DNA from: Tetrahymena thermophila SB210
Lineage: Eukaryota > Ciliophora > Oligohymenophorea > Hymenostomatida > Tetrahymenidae
Assembly (NCBI RefSeq): GCF_000189635.1
Contig: NW_002476155.1
Location: 62,001-126,000, forward strand
Length of the DNA stretch: 64,000 bases
Direction of reading: 5' to 3'
In this document: positions 52,208 to 64,000 of the stretch, piece by piece
How the letters are laid out: each line of letters begins with the position of its first letter
Numbering within the stretch: the first letter of the stretch is position 1
Notes under the pieces: model-generated
Told to the model about the DNA's origin: nothing
Database searches by the model: none
Seen by the model: the letters and a program-made list of their open reading frames with translations, nothing else
Position numbers and translations under genes: made by a program

Positions 52208-53372
52208 TCATTTTTTTTAGGATTAATTTTAGCTAACCAATTATGAATTAAAAGAAGATAATTTAATTTTATTCATTTTGTCATTTTCTACATTAATTTT
52301 CTAAGGATTGTAAGTGGGATAACGTTTAAAATTAACTATGAATTTATAAAGAGAAAATAAATGTTAAGAACGTTAAGGAATTTTTCGATCTGTTTATTTA
52401 TATAATAAATAAATATACTGAATGTGTCTTAATGAAAAAAAAAATTATTAAAGCTTTTCTTTGTAAGTTATTAAGTTTTACTATTTAAAAGAAAATGTTT
52501 TTTTTTTAAATGTTTGCTTTTTTAAATTTTAATACATTATTATTATTACATTATAAAAATTGTTTAATTTATTTTTAATGTCAATTTTAAACTGATTAAC
52601 TTAAAAAAAAATATATTAATAAATATTTAATAAAACTACTTTTACCTATTAAAGATAATTCAGTATTTTTGGGTGAATAAAAGCTTTTCTCACTATTACA
52701 AATAGAACTTGATTTTATTGATGATCTTTCTTAGCAATTCTTCTAAACTTCTAATCTGTCTGAAGATTCTTATTTACAGCTTAATTACTGGTCAGTTATT
52801 TCATAAATATTTCCTAAGCATAGAGTTTATTCGCATCCTTCTGTTTCAATATGATTTTTGTTTTACGATTGACTTTAAATAAAGTTATGATCAAATACAT
52901 CATCTATTAATTATATTTATTCAAAAATTAATATATAATGATTAATTTTTTATTTATTTTGTTATTTGAAAGTATAAAATATTACGATTTTGTTTAGTTT
53001 AAGACTCCTAAAAGCTAAAAACTCTATTACTAATTTACTCCCAACATACATCACTAGTCATGTTTTCATAACTTGATACATAGTATTTGTATACAAAGTC
53101 TATATTAGTAGATAATGAAACTACACACCACCATAAATTACCCTAAAAATAAAAATTTATAATTTGAATAAACTTATACCTAGAAATGAGATTATAAATA
53201 AATATTATTGTTATAAATTATTTATTACTTCAGACCAATTCATACGGATAGCTAATTCAGGGTTCCAGTTTCCTAATTCTTCGCAGCTTCCTGAGATATA
53301 TACAGCTTAACCAAAATAAGCAGTACAACTAACAGTGAATCTAACTTCAGTTTCAAGTTTTTGATGATTCAT
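52208..53372 (-). CDS. Small CBM20 (starch-binding domain) protein
   Basis: Four exons with matching phases: 53229-53372, 52986-53142, 52646-52903 and 52208-52389, together 246 residues plus TGA. Residues 1-100 form a CBM20 domain: VRFTVSCTAYFGQAVYISG, CEELGNWNPELAIRMNW, LWWCVVSLSTNIDFVYKYYV and VCWEQISNRVFSF. The conserved Trp positions of the GNW, LW and WE..NR motifs that bind alpha-glucan are kept. The rest is Ser/Gln/Lys-rich with no further domain, and there is no signal peptide. CBM20 proteins bind starch or glycogen; a cytosolic glycogen-associated adaptor (as laforin's CBM is) is a fair guess, not shown. It lies 3' to 3' with LRR gene D3. Confidence 0.85.
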
Positions 53373-55093
53373 TTTTCAATTTAAGAGTTTTTTTTTTTAT
53401 TTTTTTGATTACTTTTTAATTTAATTTTTATAATTTGTTTGCAGAAATCTATTAAGATTCAAGATATAAACCAAATAAGCATAAAATAAAATCAAATTAG
53501 AATATATAAATTTTGATTACTAAAACAAAATTAAATTAATTTAGAATATTAATATTTTTGTTAATAATATCACTTTTTTTAAAAAATTTTTTAAAGAATA
53601 ATGCTGTTAGAATTTTAAATAAATCCTTAAAATACTAATTAATTAATAAATATAATTTATATTATTATATCATTTTTTTATTAATTTCAATATATTCAAT
53701 TCAAATATTGAAATAAAAAATAATTTTTTCTTAATAAATTATAAAAGTATAAAAATATTACTTTTAAAAATGTGAAATATTTAGAATATTTAATTAATAT
53801 ATTGCTCAATCAAAATCCTTATAAAAAGTAATTCTAATTTATTTTGAACAATTTAAGTATTAAAATTTATAATTATTTATATTTTATATCTAAACATTCT
53901 AAATTTAGATTAAATTAAATAAGAATATTTTAATTTTTCAATTTACTATTTTATTTTATTGTTTAATAAAGCTTATAATGTATAAATCAATCATATTATT
54001 TACTAAAAAATAAAGAAGAGTTAAATTAAATAAATCAGCTAACTATAAAAAAGAATTGAATTTATTTTTAACCTTATCTTCTTTTTAAATGCTGTCTTTG
54101 TTTTTGAATAAGACCAGTAAAAAAAATTTATTTAAGAATCCTTTTATTAGATGATAACTTATAATATTTGTTAAGTTGATTATTTAATTTATTAATTGAT
54201 TTAAATTTTTATTATAGAATGTAGCTTTAATTATTTTAAATATCTATTAGAATAATAATTTATTAAAAATAATTTACATTTTTTTAATAAATCTTGAATA
54301 AATCTGATGAAAAAGCAAATTTGTGCATAATAATTAAATTAAAAAAATGCTTTTATTCTACTAATAATCAATAATTAGATCTATCATATTTGTTAAATTT
54401 AAAATGTATTTTACAAGATTTTTGTCTAATTATTTTATTAAAATTAATAAAAAAAAAATTATTAGAGGAACAAAAATATTGAAAATTAAAATAATTTTTA
54501 TCTTTAGTTATACTTTAATTTCTCTTTACTATTATACTGAAAATATTATGATGAAATTTCTTTATTTATACTATTTTATATCCTCAACACAGGAGATTCT
54601 TATTACTATTAATATATTACCATGATTTTATAATTCTGGCAAATTTTAGTTGTGTCTACTACAATTAAAATTTTCTTTATATAACATATTCTTTTACTAA
54701 AATAAGTTAGAGAGATAAAAGTGATTTATCTCAATTTTTAAAAAATATGAAGAATATTTATAAATTTTTTATAAATGGCAGTTATTTTTATATAGTAATA
54801 TAAAAGTATTTAAAAAGATTTATGATTTAAACTACCTTAAAAAAATGTTTAAAAGTATGTTAGTCAATTTTTATTTTGTTGAGAAATAAAAGTTTCCACA
54901 TTAGTTGAGTTTCCTCTATTACAAAAAATTCTTTTATAACTTAATATTAAAAGATTATATTAATTCAAAGTTGAGTTAAAAATTCTAATTTCTTTTTTTT
55001 TTAAATTTATTAGTTAAATACTACCAATTTTGACTCTTAATCTTATAAATAAATTAAAAGAAAAAAAATAATTTGTCAAACACAACAAATAAA
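53373..55093. other. Long intergenic region, no supported gene
   Basis: About 1.7 kb of very AT-rich sequence between divergent genes (CBM20 on minus, the 378-residue protein on plus). An ORF at 54404-54625 (MYFTRFLSNYF...) has biased hydrophobic/Ile-rich content and no homologue I know; I treat it as chance. No repeats or RNA genes seen. Confidence 0.45.
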
Positions 55094-56230
55094 ATGGACA
55101 CAGCTCCTAATTAAGATTAAAATCTATCTTCTCATCAAATTAAATAAAAACTTTTAGATCTATTTGATTTAAATGAAAATATTGAATAATCAAGATCTGA
55201 GATCAATTAATGGAACGAACTTCTTTTGATAGAGCAAAACATATCTTTGAGAAACTAGATAATAGCTAATATTTAATCTTAGCAATCATCTTTCATGTAA
55301 GAATCTCTACAAAACGAGAGAAACGAAATCTAAAAACAAACCCAGTATTTCAAATAAGCTAAACTGAATATAATCAAAAAAACAGAAAAATTGCTAGATG
55401 ATCTTATTGCTAATCTTTATTCAAAAAAAGCTAGAATATACTAAGCAATTTGTTTTTATGATGAAATTCCTATTTCCTTTGAAGAAGATGCTAATCTAAT
55501 TAAAGTGTACAATAGCTAAGGTGTGTGTGAATATAGAGTCCAAGGATGTAAAGACATATTTTCCATCTAAAGGATTCCTATAAATCCTCAAAAAAAATAT
55601 AAACTAGAAATAGAAATTAAAAATTGCTCAAATTAGACATCATTTATTGGATATAAGTCCTATAACTAAAATTATCCAATTTATGACCGTTAAAGCATAG
55701 TCTTTTAAAGAACTGAAGTTTTGCTAATAGGATTAGATATGGAGAATAAGGCATTTATAGTTAATAATATAGATAATAATTTATCCAGATGGAATAATCC
55801 CAATGCAGAATACTATGAAAAATACATTGGTTTTTATAAGTCAGGTAATATTAACGAGTTCATCAAAGCCGAAGAAGTAATCATTTATAATGAGGACTTA
55901 AAAACAGCCTACAGAGAAATAGATGTTTTAAATAATAAAATTTATTTGAATGACTGGGCTTGGACTTATTACATGAATACTCTTCACTCATAAACCTATC
56001 TAAATTAAACAATCTTAATGAATCATGGTGGTGGGGGTACTTATAACTATTGTGAAGAGATTAAAACACATCACTCTGACTGGACTAAGAAATTCTATGA
56101 TCTTAGTACTTTCAGAAAATTTACAGATACTATTGAAATCTGCATTTTAGCAAACTACTAAGGCATTCAAAGCAAAGTTTTTGAATTTAGAAATGTTAAT
56201 TTTTTTGTTTGCGAAGATGACAATGAATGA
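55094..56230 (+). CDS. Intronless unknown protein, coiled coil plus beta-rich domain
   Basis: Continuous frame from ATG (MDTAPNQDQNLSSHQIKQ) to TGA, 378 residues, with many TAA and TAG codons read as Gln. Residues about 1-120 are charged and heptad-like (LLDLFDLNENIEQS, IIKKTEKLLDDLI), suggesting a coiled coil. Residues about 160-375 look like a beta-sandwich: RIPINPQKKYKLEIEIKN, YKSGNINEFIKAEEV, NHGGGGTYNYCEEIKTHHS, and TDTIEICILANYQG near the end. The ...P.NP...Y.L.... start and closing strands recall carbohydrate-binding or galactose-binding-like folds seen in ciliate surface proteins, but I cannot assign a family. No signal peptide or membrane segment. It is a single-exon gene among intron-rich neighbours. 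Confidence 0.88.
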
Positions 56231-57180
56231 AAATTATTTTTCCATTTAAATTCATATGATAAAAATTTAAGTGCTATTTTTTTAAAATCATCAAAATTTA
56301 AGTCAAGCAGTTACAAATATAAAAATAATATTTGTATAATTAATTTTTTATATTTTATCATTTCTTATTGAATAAATTGAATGAACTTTTTTTCTTACAT
56401 TTTTGTTAAGTTGATATTTTCCATAACATATTGATTTATTTAATAAAATTAAGGAGTAAAAGTATTATTCATGTAATGAATAAAATTATTGTGAAGAAAT
56501 TGAATTAGAAAGATAAAAAAAATATATATATATTTTGGATAATATTTTAATTATATCATTATTAAAATACCAAAAATATTATGTAGTAATGACAAATTTT
56601 AACTATTTTATAAAAAAAATTACCTCATTTAAATTACTAATTTATTAAAAAATTGTTTTTTAATAATTAATGAAAAATTTCATCGTTAGTTAAGGTTATT
56701 AAAAAAAGAACTAAATATTTCTCAAATAAAAAATTTGAAAAATTTACTAACCTAATTAATTTTTAAAAGTTCAATCCCAATTATTTACGTTACCTATTAG
56801 ATTTCCTCCAACATATTATATTATGAAATTGCTTATTATAAAATAATTTAGTATTTTTTTGTAAGTTTAAATATAGTATTATTTATTAAATAATAAAAAT
56901 ATATTGTTTAATATATCTATTATATATTTTATATGCATTTAAGTAGTAAATTAATTTAGAATATTTATAGTATCAAATTTAAATTGTTTAAAATGTTTTT
57001 AATTGTTAAATTTTTGATCTAATTAAAATATTAGAATCTTAACTAAGAAATATATAAAACAAAATAATATATATTTTTTAATAACTAAATAGTATTTTAT
57101 CTACAAAAATTAATAATTATAAACATTTTTATTTTTTTTACAAAATAATTAATTTTATCTTTTCAGAAATAATAACAAAT
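56231..57180. other. Intergenic between convergent genes
   Basis: About 950 bp, AT-rich, between the 3' ends of the 378-residue protein (plus) and the dynein-like gene (minus). No gene or repeat found. Confidence 0.5.
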
Positions 57181-60100
57181 TCATTGATTTAGCTATTTAA
57201 TTTCTTTGTACTTTTGAAAATAATCCACAACTAATTTCAAAAAATCATCTGCAAAGAGCCTTGTTTCATTTTCTACAGATGAATTTTCTATGTAGTTGTA
57301 AATATTTTTTTTTATATCTTCAATTTAATATGATTTCTCTAATTTTTTTTACATACTCTACTTGTATATCTAGTTGTCCAAATTCAAACGTTAAGAGAAA
57401 TCAATTAAATTGAAGTTATAATTATTATATTTATTTTATAAAAAGAAGTCTTCATTTTTAGTTTAGAAATACAATTCAAATTATTTATTTATTTTGAGTT
57501 ATTTTTTATCAAAGTTGATACAATTAAATTCATCATTTTCAGAGTCATAAATTTTTTTAATTAGATTATAATATTTCTTTTCAAAATTTGTATCAACATT
57601 TTTAACTAAAATTTTTACTTTTTAGCTAGAATATTCCTGTAAGTGCTCCTACAATATTTTTTAATCTTAATGTTAACACTCTAAATCAATTTTCTATAAT
57701 TTTAATAAAAATAAATATAATAATTCCATTTACTTTAAGCATATTAAAATTAATAAAATATTTGCTTATTACCAAAATTTATTTTAGCTGGTCTAAAATA
57801 TTCAAGGGATCATAAGAGAAAGTCCATAAGCATACTGAATTTGTTATGATAAAATAGTTTTCAATAAAAAAAGTATCAAAATTAAAGTTTTGCAAAAATA
57901 GGTTGTCAATTTCAATCTACTTTTCTTCAAATTAAAACTTTAACAAATTATGTAAATCTTCATCTTCCAGCTAGCTAAACTCATTCACAGAAGACCTAAG
58001 ATGGAGTTTAAAATCTTTTCTATCTGAATTATTAAATCTACCAAAGTAATTTAATATAATAGCTGAATAGCAACAATCTCTTAATAGGTTTTTTTACATT
58101 TATTCCAGTTCAATTTTTTCTATGTCTTTTAAAATTTTTATAAAAAATATCATTTTTTTTCTTCAGACTCATTCATTTAAGATTATTTTGTTTGCAATGT
58201 AAAATTTTGTAAAATATTTTATTTAAAATGAATTTAAAAAAAGTTATTAATTATTTTCAGAAATTCTTATTAATTTTACTTAAAAATGCCAAATAAAATC
58301 TAAAATTTTTAAAAAAGATTTACCTAAAATATTAAAGAACTGCATAGCTTCATTTATAAATGTGTTCAAAATTTATTCTTTTTAGCTTAAAACATCAAAC
58401 TTTTATTGAATTTCTTTTTTTCTATTTATCAAGTCATTTTGAGTGTTTTTTAGGATGCTTAAAGAACCTTATTCAATTTCAAGTTTGCTTGCAATTTCTT
58501 AGCATTCCAAGTTTAGAATATCTTACTCATTAAGTGCGTTCTATTTTCAAAATAATTTTTGTAAAAATCAAAAATGAAATATGTAAGGAAATTACATCAT
58601 ATTCATTCTTTAATGGTTCAAGCTCAATTTCTAGTTTACGATAATCGATGAAAGAAGTCATCCATTAAAAAATGACTTTTAATCCTTTTTATTAGTTTTC
58701 AATGACTTTTGAATTTATAAATTTTTAATTATCTTCAAAAAGCGCTTCGACTTTATTGATTTGGTCTTTTCCTACAGTTTGCTTATCTAAATGCACTAAA
58801 TCTTCTAGGAATTTCGGATTATTTAGGATCTATTTTTAAATTAGTTGCTTGCTTGCTTGAAAAAATTAAAATAATTTATCTAACCTTAACAGATGCTGCC
58901 CACCAATCAATTTCTATTTAACCATTTTATTGGTTTTTTCTTTTTTCTAGTGGGTTTGGATAAATTAAAAAACAAAGACCTTAGAGAATTAATTTCATAG
59001 TATTACTAGGAAGCTTCATCTATTTAAGAATATATAATTCGTTTTTATCAGTATTTATAACTTACTTTTCTATGTTTTCAAGATTTTATTTTGACTTTTA
59101 AAAATTAAAAAAATATAAAACAATCAATCAATCAAGGATTATTATTTTTTAATAAATTTACATGTAAAATTTTGATGTTTATTTCTTCTTAAATTTAGTT
59201 TGAAACTTTTATTTTTTCTTGTAAGACTTAATTTTTTTAATCATATTCTTGTTTGATCTAATCAATTAAAGTTTGAGATTCATCAATTTTGTTTGATATT
59301 AAATCAATGCTTGCCTACTCTTTTTCAATAGAAGGAATCATATCTTATAATCTCCTCTAGATTATTTTTTAACTCTTTATAATTACTTTAATTTTTTAAC
59401 ATATTTCTGACATTTTATCGAGTTTTTTCTGCAAATAAATACTTCTTTACAAAAAAATGCTATTCAATATCTATAAATAGCTCTAGAAAATTTTGTAGTT
59501 TGAAATAATGTCTTTCCTGTTTTTAAATAATCAGCAATTAAAATACTTGAAATTTATATAACTTTAAACTAAAGAATTAATTCAAAGTTATTTTTTACTT
59601 TAAATTTTTAAATGAAATATTTTTCCACTTGAATCATTAAAATAAATTAAATATAAATTTTTGGTTTTAATGAAACATTTCATAGTTATATATATTAGAA
59701 ATTTAAAAACCAAAGTAGAAAAATAAATAAAATAAAAAATTACATTGCAGAAATCTAAATCATACTAGTAAATATAGAGTTGAGCAAGGGATAAAGTTAA
59801 GAACTTTAAGAAACTATTAAATTATCAAAACTCTCAATATATTGTTGAGTATACTCGAGTAACTAGTTTACAGTCATTTATGGTAAGAACAGTTATTGGA
59901 ATTGATCTTTAAAAAATGGATAAATTTCTTCATTTTATTATTTTTATTTAATATCTGTATGCTAAAAGCTAATACTGTATTAAATATTCTAAACCATTTT
60001 ATAATACATTAGCTCTTACATTTCAAAATCAGAAAATTTTTTTAACTTTTCATTAGCCTTCTTCATTTATTATGATATTGATCTTATTTCTAAGTTAAAT

Positions 60101-63100
60101 ATTTTAAGATTAGAATGATAAATTTTATAAAAATTTACTTACCTTCTGATGAAAAGAAATTTTCGAAAGAGTGACAAGAAATAATTTGGCTAATTGCATC
60201 ATAAATTTGCTTAGAGGTGTAAGGCGTATCATCGATATGTACTAAGTACTATAAATTTAATATAAATTTTAAAAAATATTTTCAAACAAAAAACAGTAAA
60301 TGATGATTACTCTCTCATCTGTAATTGCAGTTTATCTTAAATATTTTTTTAATTTGTTTGTAATTTAAATCAAATCAGATATATGGTCAGTTTTGATGTA
60401 CTTGAATTATATTTTGTTGATGAAGCAAATCAAACTTAAGATATAAATAATAATTAACTAAAAATTAAATATTGAAATTAGTTACCTCAGAATCTTTTTT
60501 CGGTTGCTAAAAGGTTAAGAATAAATAAGGATATTTTATTTAGAATTGATTAAAATGTGATTTATCCTGATTAATGAATAGATGAATTGAGAAGTTATTA
60601 TTTTTTATATTTTTAAAGTATTTTGTTGATTATAATTTTCTATTTAATCTTTGATAGTTTAAAAAAAAGTTTACTTACGAAAGTAGTAAGGGAAAATACT
60701 TTGTTAATTTTAAACTATGTCAGTTGTCCATATTATTTACTTCTCAAATTCGTTTATTTAAGTTTCTCCTTACTTTCCACTTTACTAAATAAAAGGTTCA
60801 AAATTTTATTCTTCGCTATCTATGCTTTAAATAGAATTTTTAAAGATGAAGCCTTCAAGGAATTTATCACTTGAAAATTCATTTTATTGTTCAGATTTGA
60901 CATTTTCTTCCTCAATACCGAGATTTAATGTTTATCTATTTAATTACTTAGAACTATTTTAATTATTTTCTTGATTAACGATAGCATTCTACTTTTATGT
61001 GTTAATTTAAGATTATGCCATTTAAATCTCAGTAAAAAACTCTTTTAAATTATATGAAAATTACGAACCAGCAATTTATGATATCTAATTAAATAAATTA
61101 TTTATTTTTTCTGTAAATTCAGATTGTTTTTACAATAATTGACTGTATTCTATCCAATTTAAATAAATAGTTATTTAAGCTAAAGATTTTTTATCAATAA
61201 TATAGCTTTATTGCAGCAAACCCATAATACTTTAGAATATATGACATAATTACTATTAATTGTAAAGTTTAGGAAATAACTCACAGCATTTTTTGTGATA
61301 TTGTAAAGTGGCTCTAACAATTTTTAACGAATAGCTATTGATCATAGTACTTATACCCTAAATTGTTCTTTCAGTTATTCCATGCAAGTTTTTTTGCTGA
61401 TGCTCTATTTACACTAAATATTGTTGGTAGCAATCTAAGAGTTTATCTTTAATAGTTTTTAAATAAATTGTTTCTAAATTTTCTTCATTGAGCTGATCTA
61501 TTCCGTAGACGTGAAAAGATTTCGTTAAGCTACAATAAAATAATTAAATAAAAATTCATTAATAAATGTAATTTTTTTTTTTAAAATAAATAAATATTTT
61601 ATTCAAAAAAAGATTAAAATTAAAAAAAATAATAATAAAAATATATTTTTGTTTTTTTACCTTCTTTATATTTAATAAGGATGATTTGGATTAAATGATA
61701 AGAGAAAGTTTATATTTTTGACCTAGTTGATAAACTAAACGTTATAATTAATATCATTTGGAATTGTATAAAATTATTGCTTGTATTTAATTTATCTTAT
61801 TGTTTCCAAAATAGGAGCACTGGGACTTGGAGGATTATTATCACTCTATAAAGGTGAAAAATTAATATCATCTATAACAATAATTAATTGATCACACAGT
61901 TATGGAGGAACATAAGTTGAATTTTCTGTTAATTTTAAGTTTCCAGTTAAAAACTTCATAAAAACAGAATAATTTGTGACTGTGTTAATCCTATAAAATA
62001 TTCCTTATTATTTTAATTGGCATTCTTCTCCTGTTATTCTATCTAGTAATTTTTCTTGCTCTCCCTTCATCATAGGATAATCTAAAGTAAAAAATAATAA
62101 TAATTTAAAAAATGCAATCAATAAATATTCATAAATAATTAAAAAAATAAATATTACATGATAATGTATCGGCTTGATCCAAAATAGATCTGCGGTTAGC
62201 ACTCAGTTATGTATATTTAAGCATGGTCTCTTCCTTATGTTTTTTCATACTATTATTAAAGTCTAACTTTTTAGAAAGAACAAATTGCTTAAGATATGTT
62301 GTCCTACCATAGCAATTTTAAGAGCAGGCTATTAGTACATCTATTTTATTGCTAATTAAAAGATTTAACATAGATATTGTCTTAACCAGTTGAGGAGTTG
62401 GAATAATTATAGTATTGCCAAAAAATAACTTTTGAATATCAATATTAACTCCTTTACTTTATAACTTTACAGTGTTACTTTTATCTAAAATATCTTAACT
62501 AGCTGATTCAGAATAGGATTTCCATTCATATAAAGGGAAAACATCAATTTAACTGTCATCTTTTTTAGGTTTTTGTGAGTTGAAAATGAACTAAAATTTG
62601 CTTGATTCATTTTATTTGTTTTTTTATTTGACTAATTTGTAAAGAAATGTGTCTAAGTAAAAATCAAAGAGTGTTGCTTCTTATGGCAGAGTTATATTGT
62701 TGACTAATTTGTTGAATTAAACTACATCCTTGAGTAGAATGTCTTTTAAATATTAGTCGAAGAGCTTCCTGTGTTCAATCTAAATGAGTTATCCAACAGA
62801 TGAAACCAAGGAAAATACAAACATTTAAATGATCAAAATAGAACGATTTTTCATATTATTCTAAAATATTCTATGATTGTATATTTATTCATCTTACAAA
62901 GGTTTTAAAAATAGAGAGAAAACTCTAGTCAAACAAAAGTACATTTCTTTGTCAGATATTTAAAAGATAAGGATGCCTCTATTCTAAATTAAAAGGGCTT
63001 GCTCTTCATTTTATTTACTCTAATTCAAAGCACTCTACAAACTCTCTTCGATTTTAGAATTCCTAATGCTACTTTCTGAAACTGTATCAATTATTTTTTT

Positions 63101-64000
63101 AGAGTTGATGTAAAAGTTAGTATTCTGACTTTCACTAATATTATAATCTGAATAAACTTTCTATTTATTTTGAAAAAGAGGAGAAGTAATTGAGTTTTTT
63201 TTGTTGTTTGAAAACTAGTTTTCATTTGTTAAAAAAATGCTCTTTTTGGTAGTATTAAATTTAAAGTCATCGAATTTAGTTTTAAACTTTGAAGATATCT
63301 GTCTCATTTAATTTTCTTAAGAGGATTCTCCACTGTAACTACAAATCCATTTTACAAGTGGCTAAAATATTTAATTGAATAAAAAATCAATCAGCTCAAC
63401 ATCATAATTTTCAAAAAACTATGGAATTTAAGAGCTTTTAAAGTACGAATGCTCATACTAAAAACAGACATCCCAAGATTAATCAACATTAACAAGACCA
63501 TAGTTATTAATCATATCAACATCTATCCTTGAAAGATTTTCACAAGAAATGACAAGGAAAATATTATTTTTTATTAAGTTTACTTGTTGTTTACTTTCTT
63601 GAACAATTTTTTCAGGCGTTTTAAACATAGTGCACAACTACTAATCTAAAACAGCATCAATTAACACAATTCTTTTAATTACCTTTTTCTATCTTTTTTA
63701 TGAGTAATCCTTTTCACTATAAATCTAATTGCATTTTATAGTTTATTATTTTTGCATTTTTATCACTTTACTATTATAACTGCTATAAGAATTTATAGAA
63801 GCTTCTAAGTTATCTTCAATCTTTTAAGAGCTTAAAATTGAATCTACATTTGAATTTTCTAAACTTTCATTTTCTGAATCTGTTTTACTTTATGCACTTT
63901 GATCACTTTCTGAGCTTTCTGAAGGTGTTTAACTAACTGAAGATATATCCTATTCTTCTGATTAAGAACTATTACTACTAGAGCTTTAATTGCTTTACTC
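57181..64000 (-). CDS. Divergent dynein-heavy-chain-like protein, late AAA2 to AAA5 (5' part outside window)
   Basis: Minus strand, multi-exon. In protein order: a Ser/Gln/Glu-rich insert (63.8-64.0 kb); VLIDAVLDQQLCTMF and LVISCENLSRIDVD..NNYGLVNVD, equal to the end of AAA2; FVFSLVSSVGQL and IIIPTPQLVKTISML, entry to AAA3; a degenerate AAA3 Walker A, ACSQNCYGRTTYLKQF (about 62285-62335), where GxxxxGKT is expected; Walker B LIIVIDDINF (about 61860-61890); AAA4 YLVHIDDTPYTSKQIYDAI (60.2 kb); stalk coiled coil (about 59.2-59.5 kb); MKLPSNTMKLILQGLCFL and WWAASVK; stalk tip ILNNPKFLEDLVHLDKQTVG; second coiled coil (58.3-58.5 kb); AAA5 RDCCYSAIILNYFGRFNNSDR, and ILVKNVDTNFEKKYY. It stops at TGA 57181 with no AAA6 or C-terminal domain. 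Motor activity is doubtful. Frames stay open over long stretches, which argues for a real though divergent protein. Splice sites were mostly not resolved. Confidence 0.72.

Noticed and set aside
52660-52854. Plus-strand open frame (DNSVFLGEQKLF...)
   Set aside because: The minus-strand frame here joins the CBM20 exons on both sides with exact phase, so this one is the shadow.
54404-54625. 73-codon ORF on the plus strand
   Set aside because: Ile/Tyr/Lys composition of plain AT-rich DNA, no motif, no splice partners.

Overview
The window looks like nuclear DNA of an oligohymenophorean ciliate, most likely Tetrahymena or a close relative. It is extremely AT-rich. The recognisable reading frames need TAA and TAG read as glutamine, with TGA as the only stop. 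Introns are short, AT-rich and GT..AG, and proteins are rich in Asn, Gln and Lys. The standard-code ORFs are therefore mostly fragments or shadows. I rebuilt gene models by eye from frame continuity, splice phase and protein motifs; models given with exon coordinates have phases that match across every junction.

Layout. (1) 1-8.3 kb: two minus-strand leucine-rich-repeat (LRR) genes, A (runs off the left edge) and B, made of near-identical exon+intron units of about 350 bp. (2) 9.2-12.2 kb: an unrecognised Lys/Asn-rich gene and a PPIL6-type cyclophilin, both minus strand. (3) 14.0-18.0 kb, plus: a membrane protein with a histidine-kinase-like ATPase remnant. (4) 19.7-25.3 kb, plus: a two-CXC (tesmin/TSO1/LIN54) DNA-binding protein with long introns. 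(5) 26.3-31.3 kb, minus: a large Sfi1-like, probably centrin-binding protein. (6) 32.2-32.9 kb: three identical tRNA-Lys(CUU) genes. (7) 33.6-36.9 kb, plus: LRR gene C, kin to A and B. (8) 37.2-38.3 kb, minus: a decayed or unresolved gene. (9) 38.6-51.7 kb, plus: three tandem LRR paralogues D1, D2 and D3. (10) 52.2-53.4 kb, minus: a small CBM20 starch-binding-domain protein. (11) 55.1-56.2 kb, plus: an intronless unknown protein of 378 residues. (12) 57.2 kb to the right edge, minus: a strongly diverged dynein-heavy-chain-like gene covering late AAA2 through AAA5.

The most striking part is the LRR system. Six genes share one plan: a 13-codon start exon, a cap exon, a run of single-LRR exons of 84-90 bp, and a terminal exon with a Lys-rich (K.KRLV) motif. 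Each LRR exon begins with the last base of a codon and ends with the first two bases of the next, so any exon can be gained or lost without changing the frame. The window shows such events: a duplicated exon in D1, loss of three consecutive exons in D2, and a D2 end fused to former intergenic DNA. About 65 LRR exons are visible. The second notable item is the dynein-like gene, which keeps the heavy-chain order of motifs but has a degenerate AAA3 Walker A, a Ser/Glu-rich insert in AAA2, and a stop after AAA5.

I saw no CRISPR array, rRNA, telomeric repeat, or recognisable transposon or virus-derived element.
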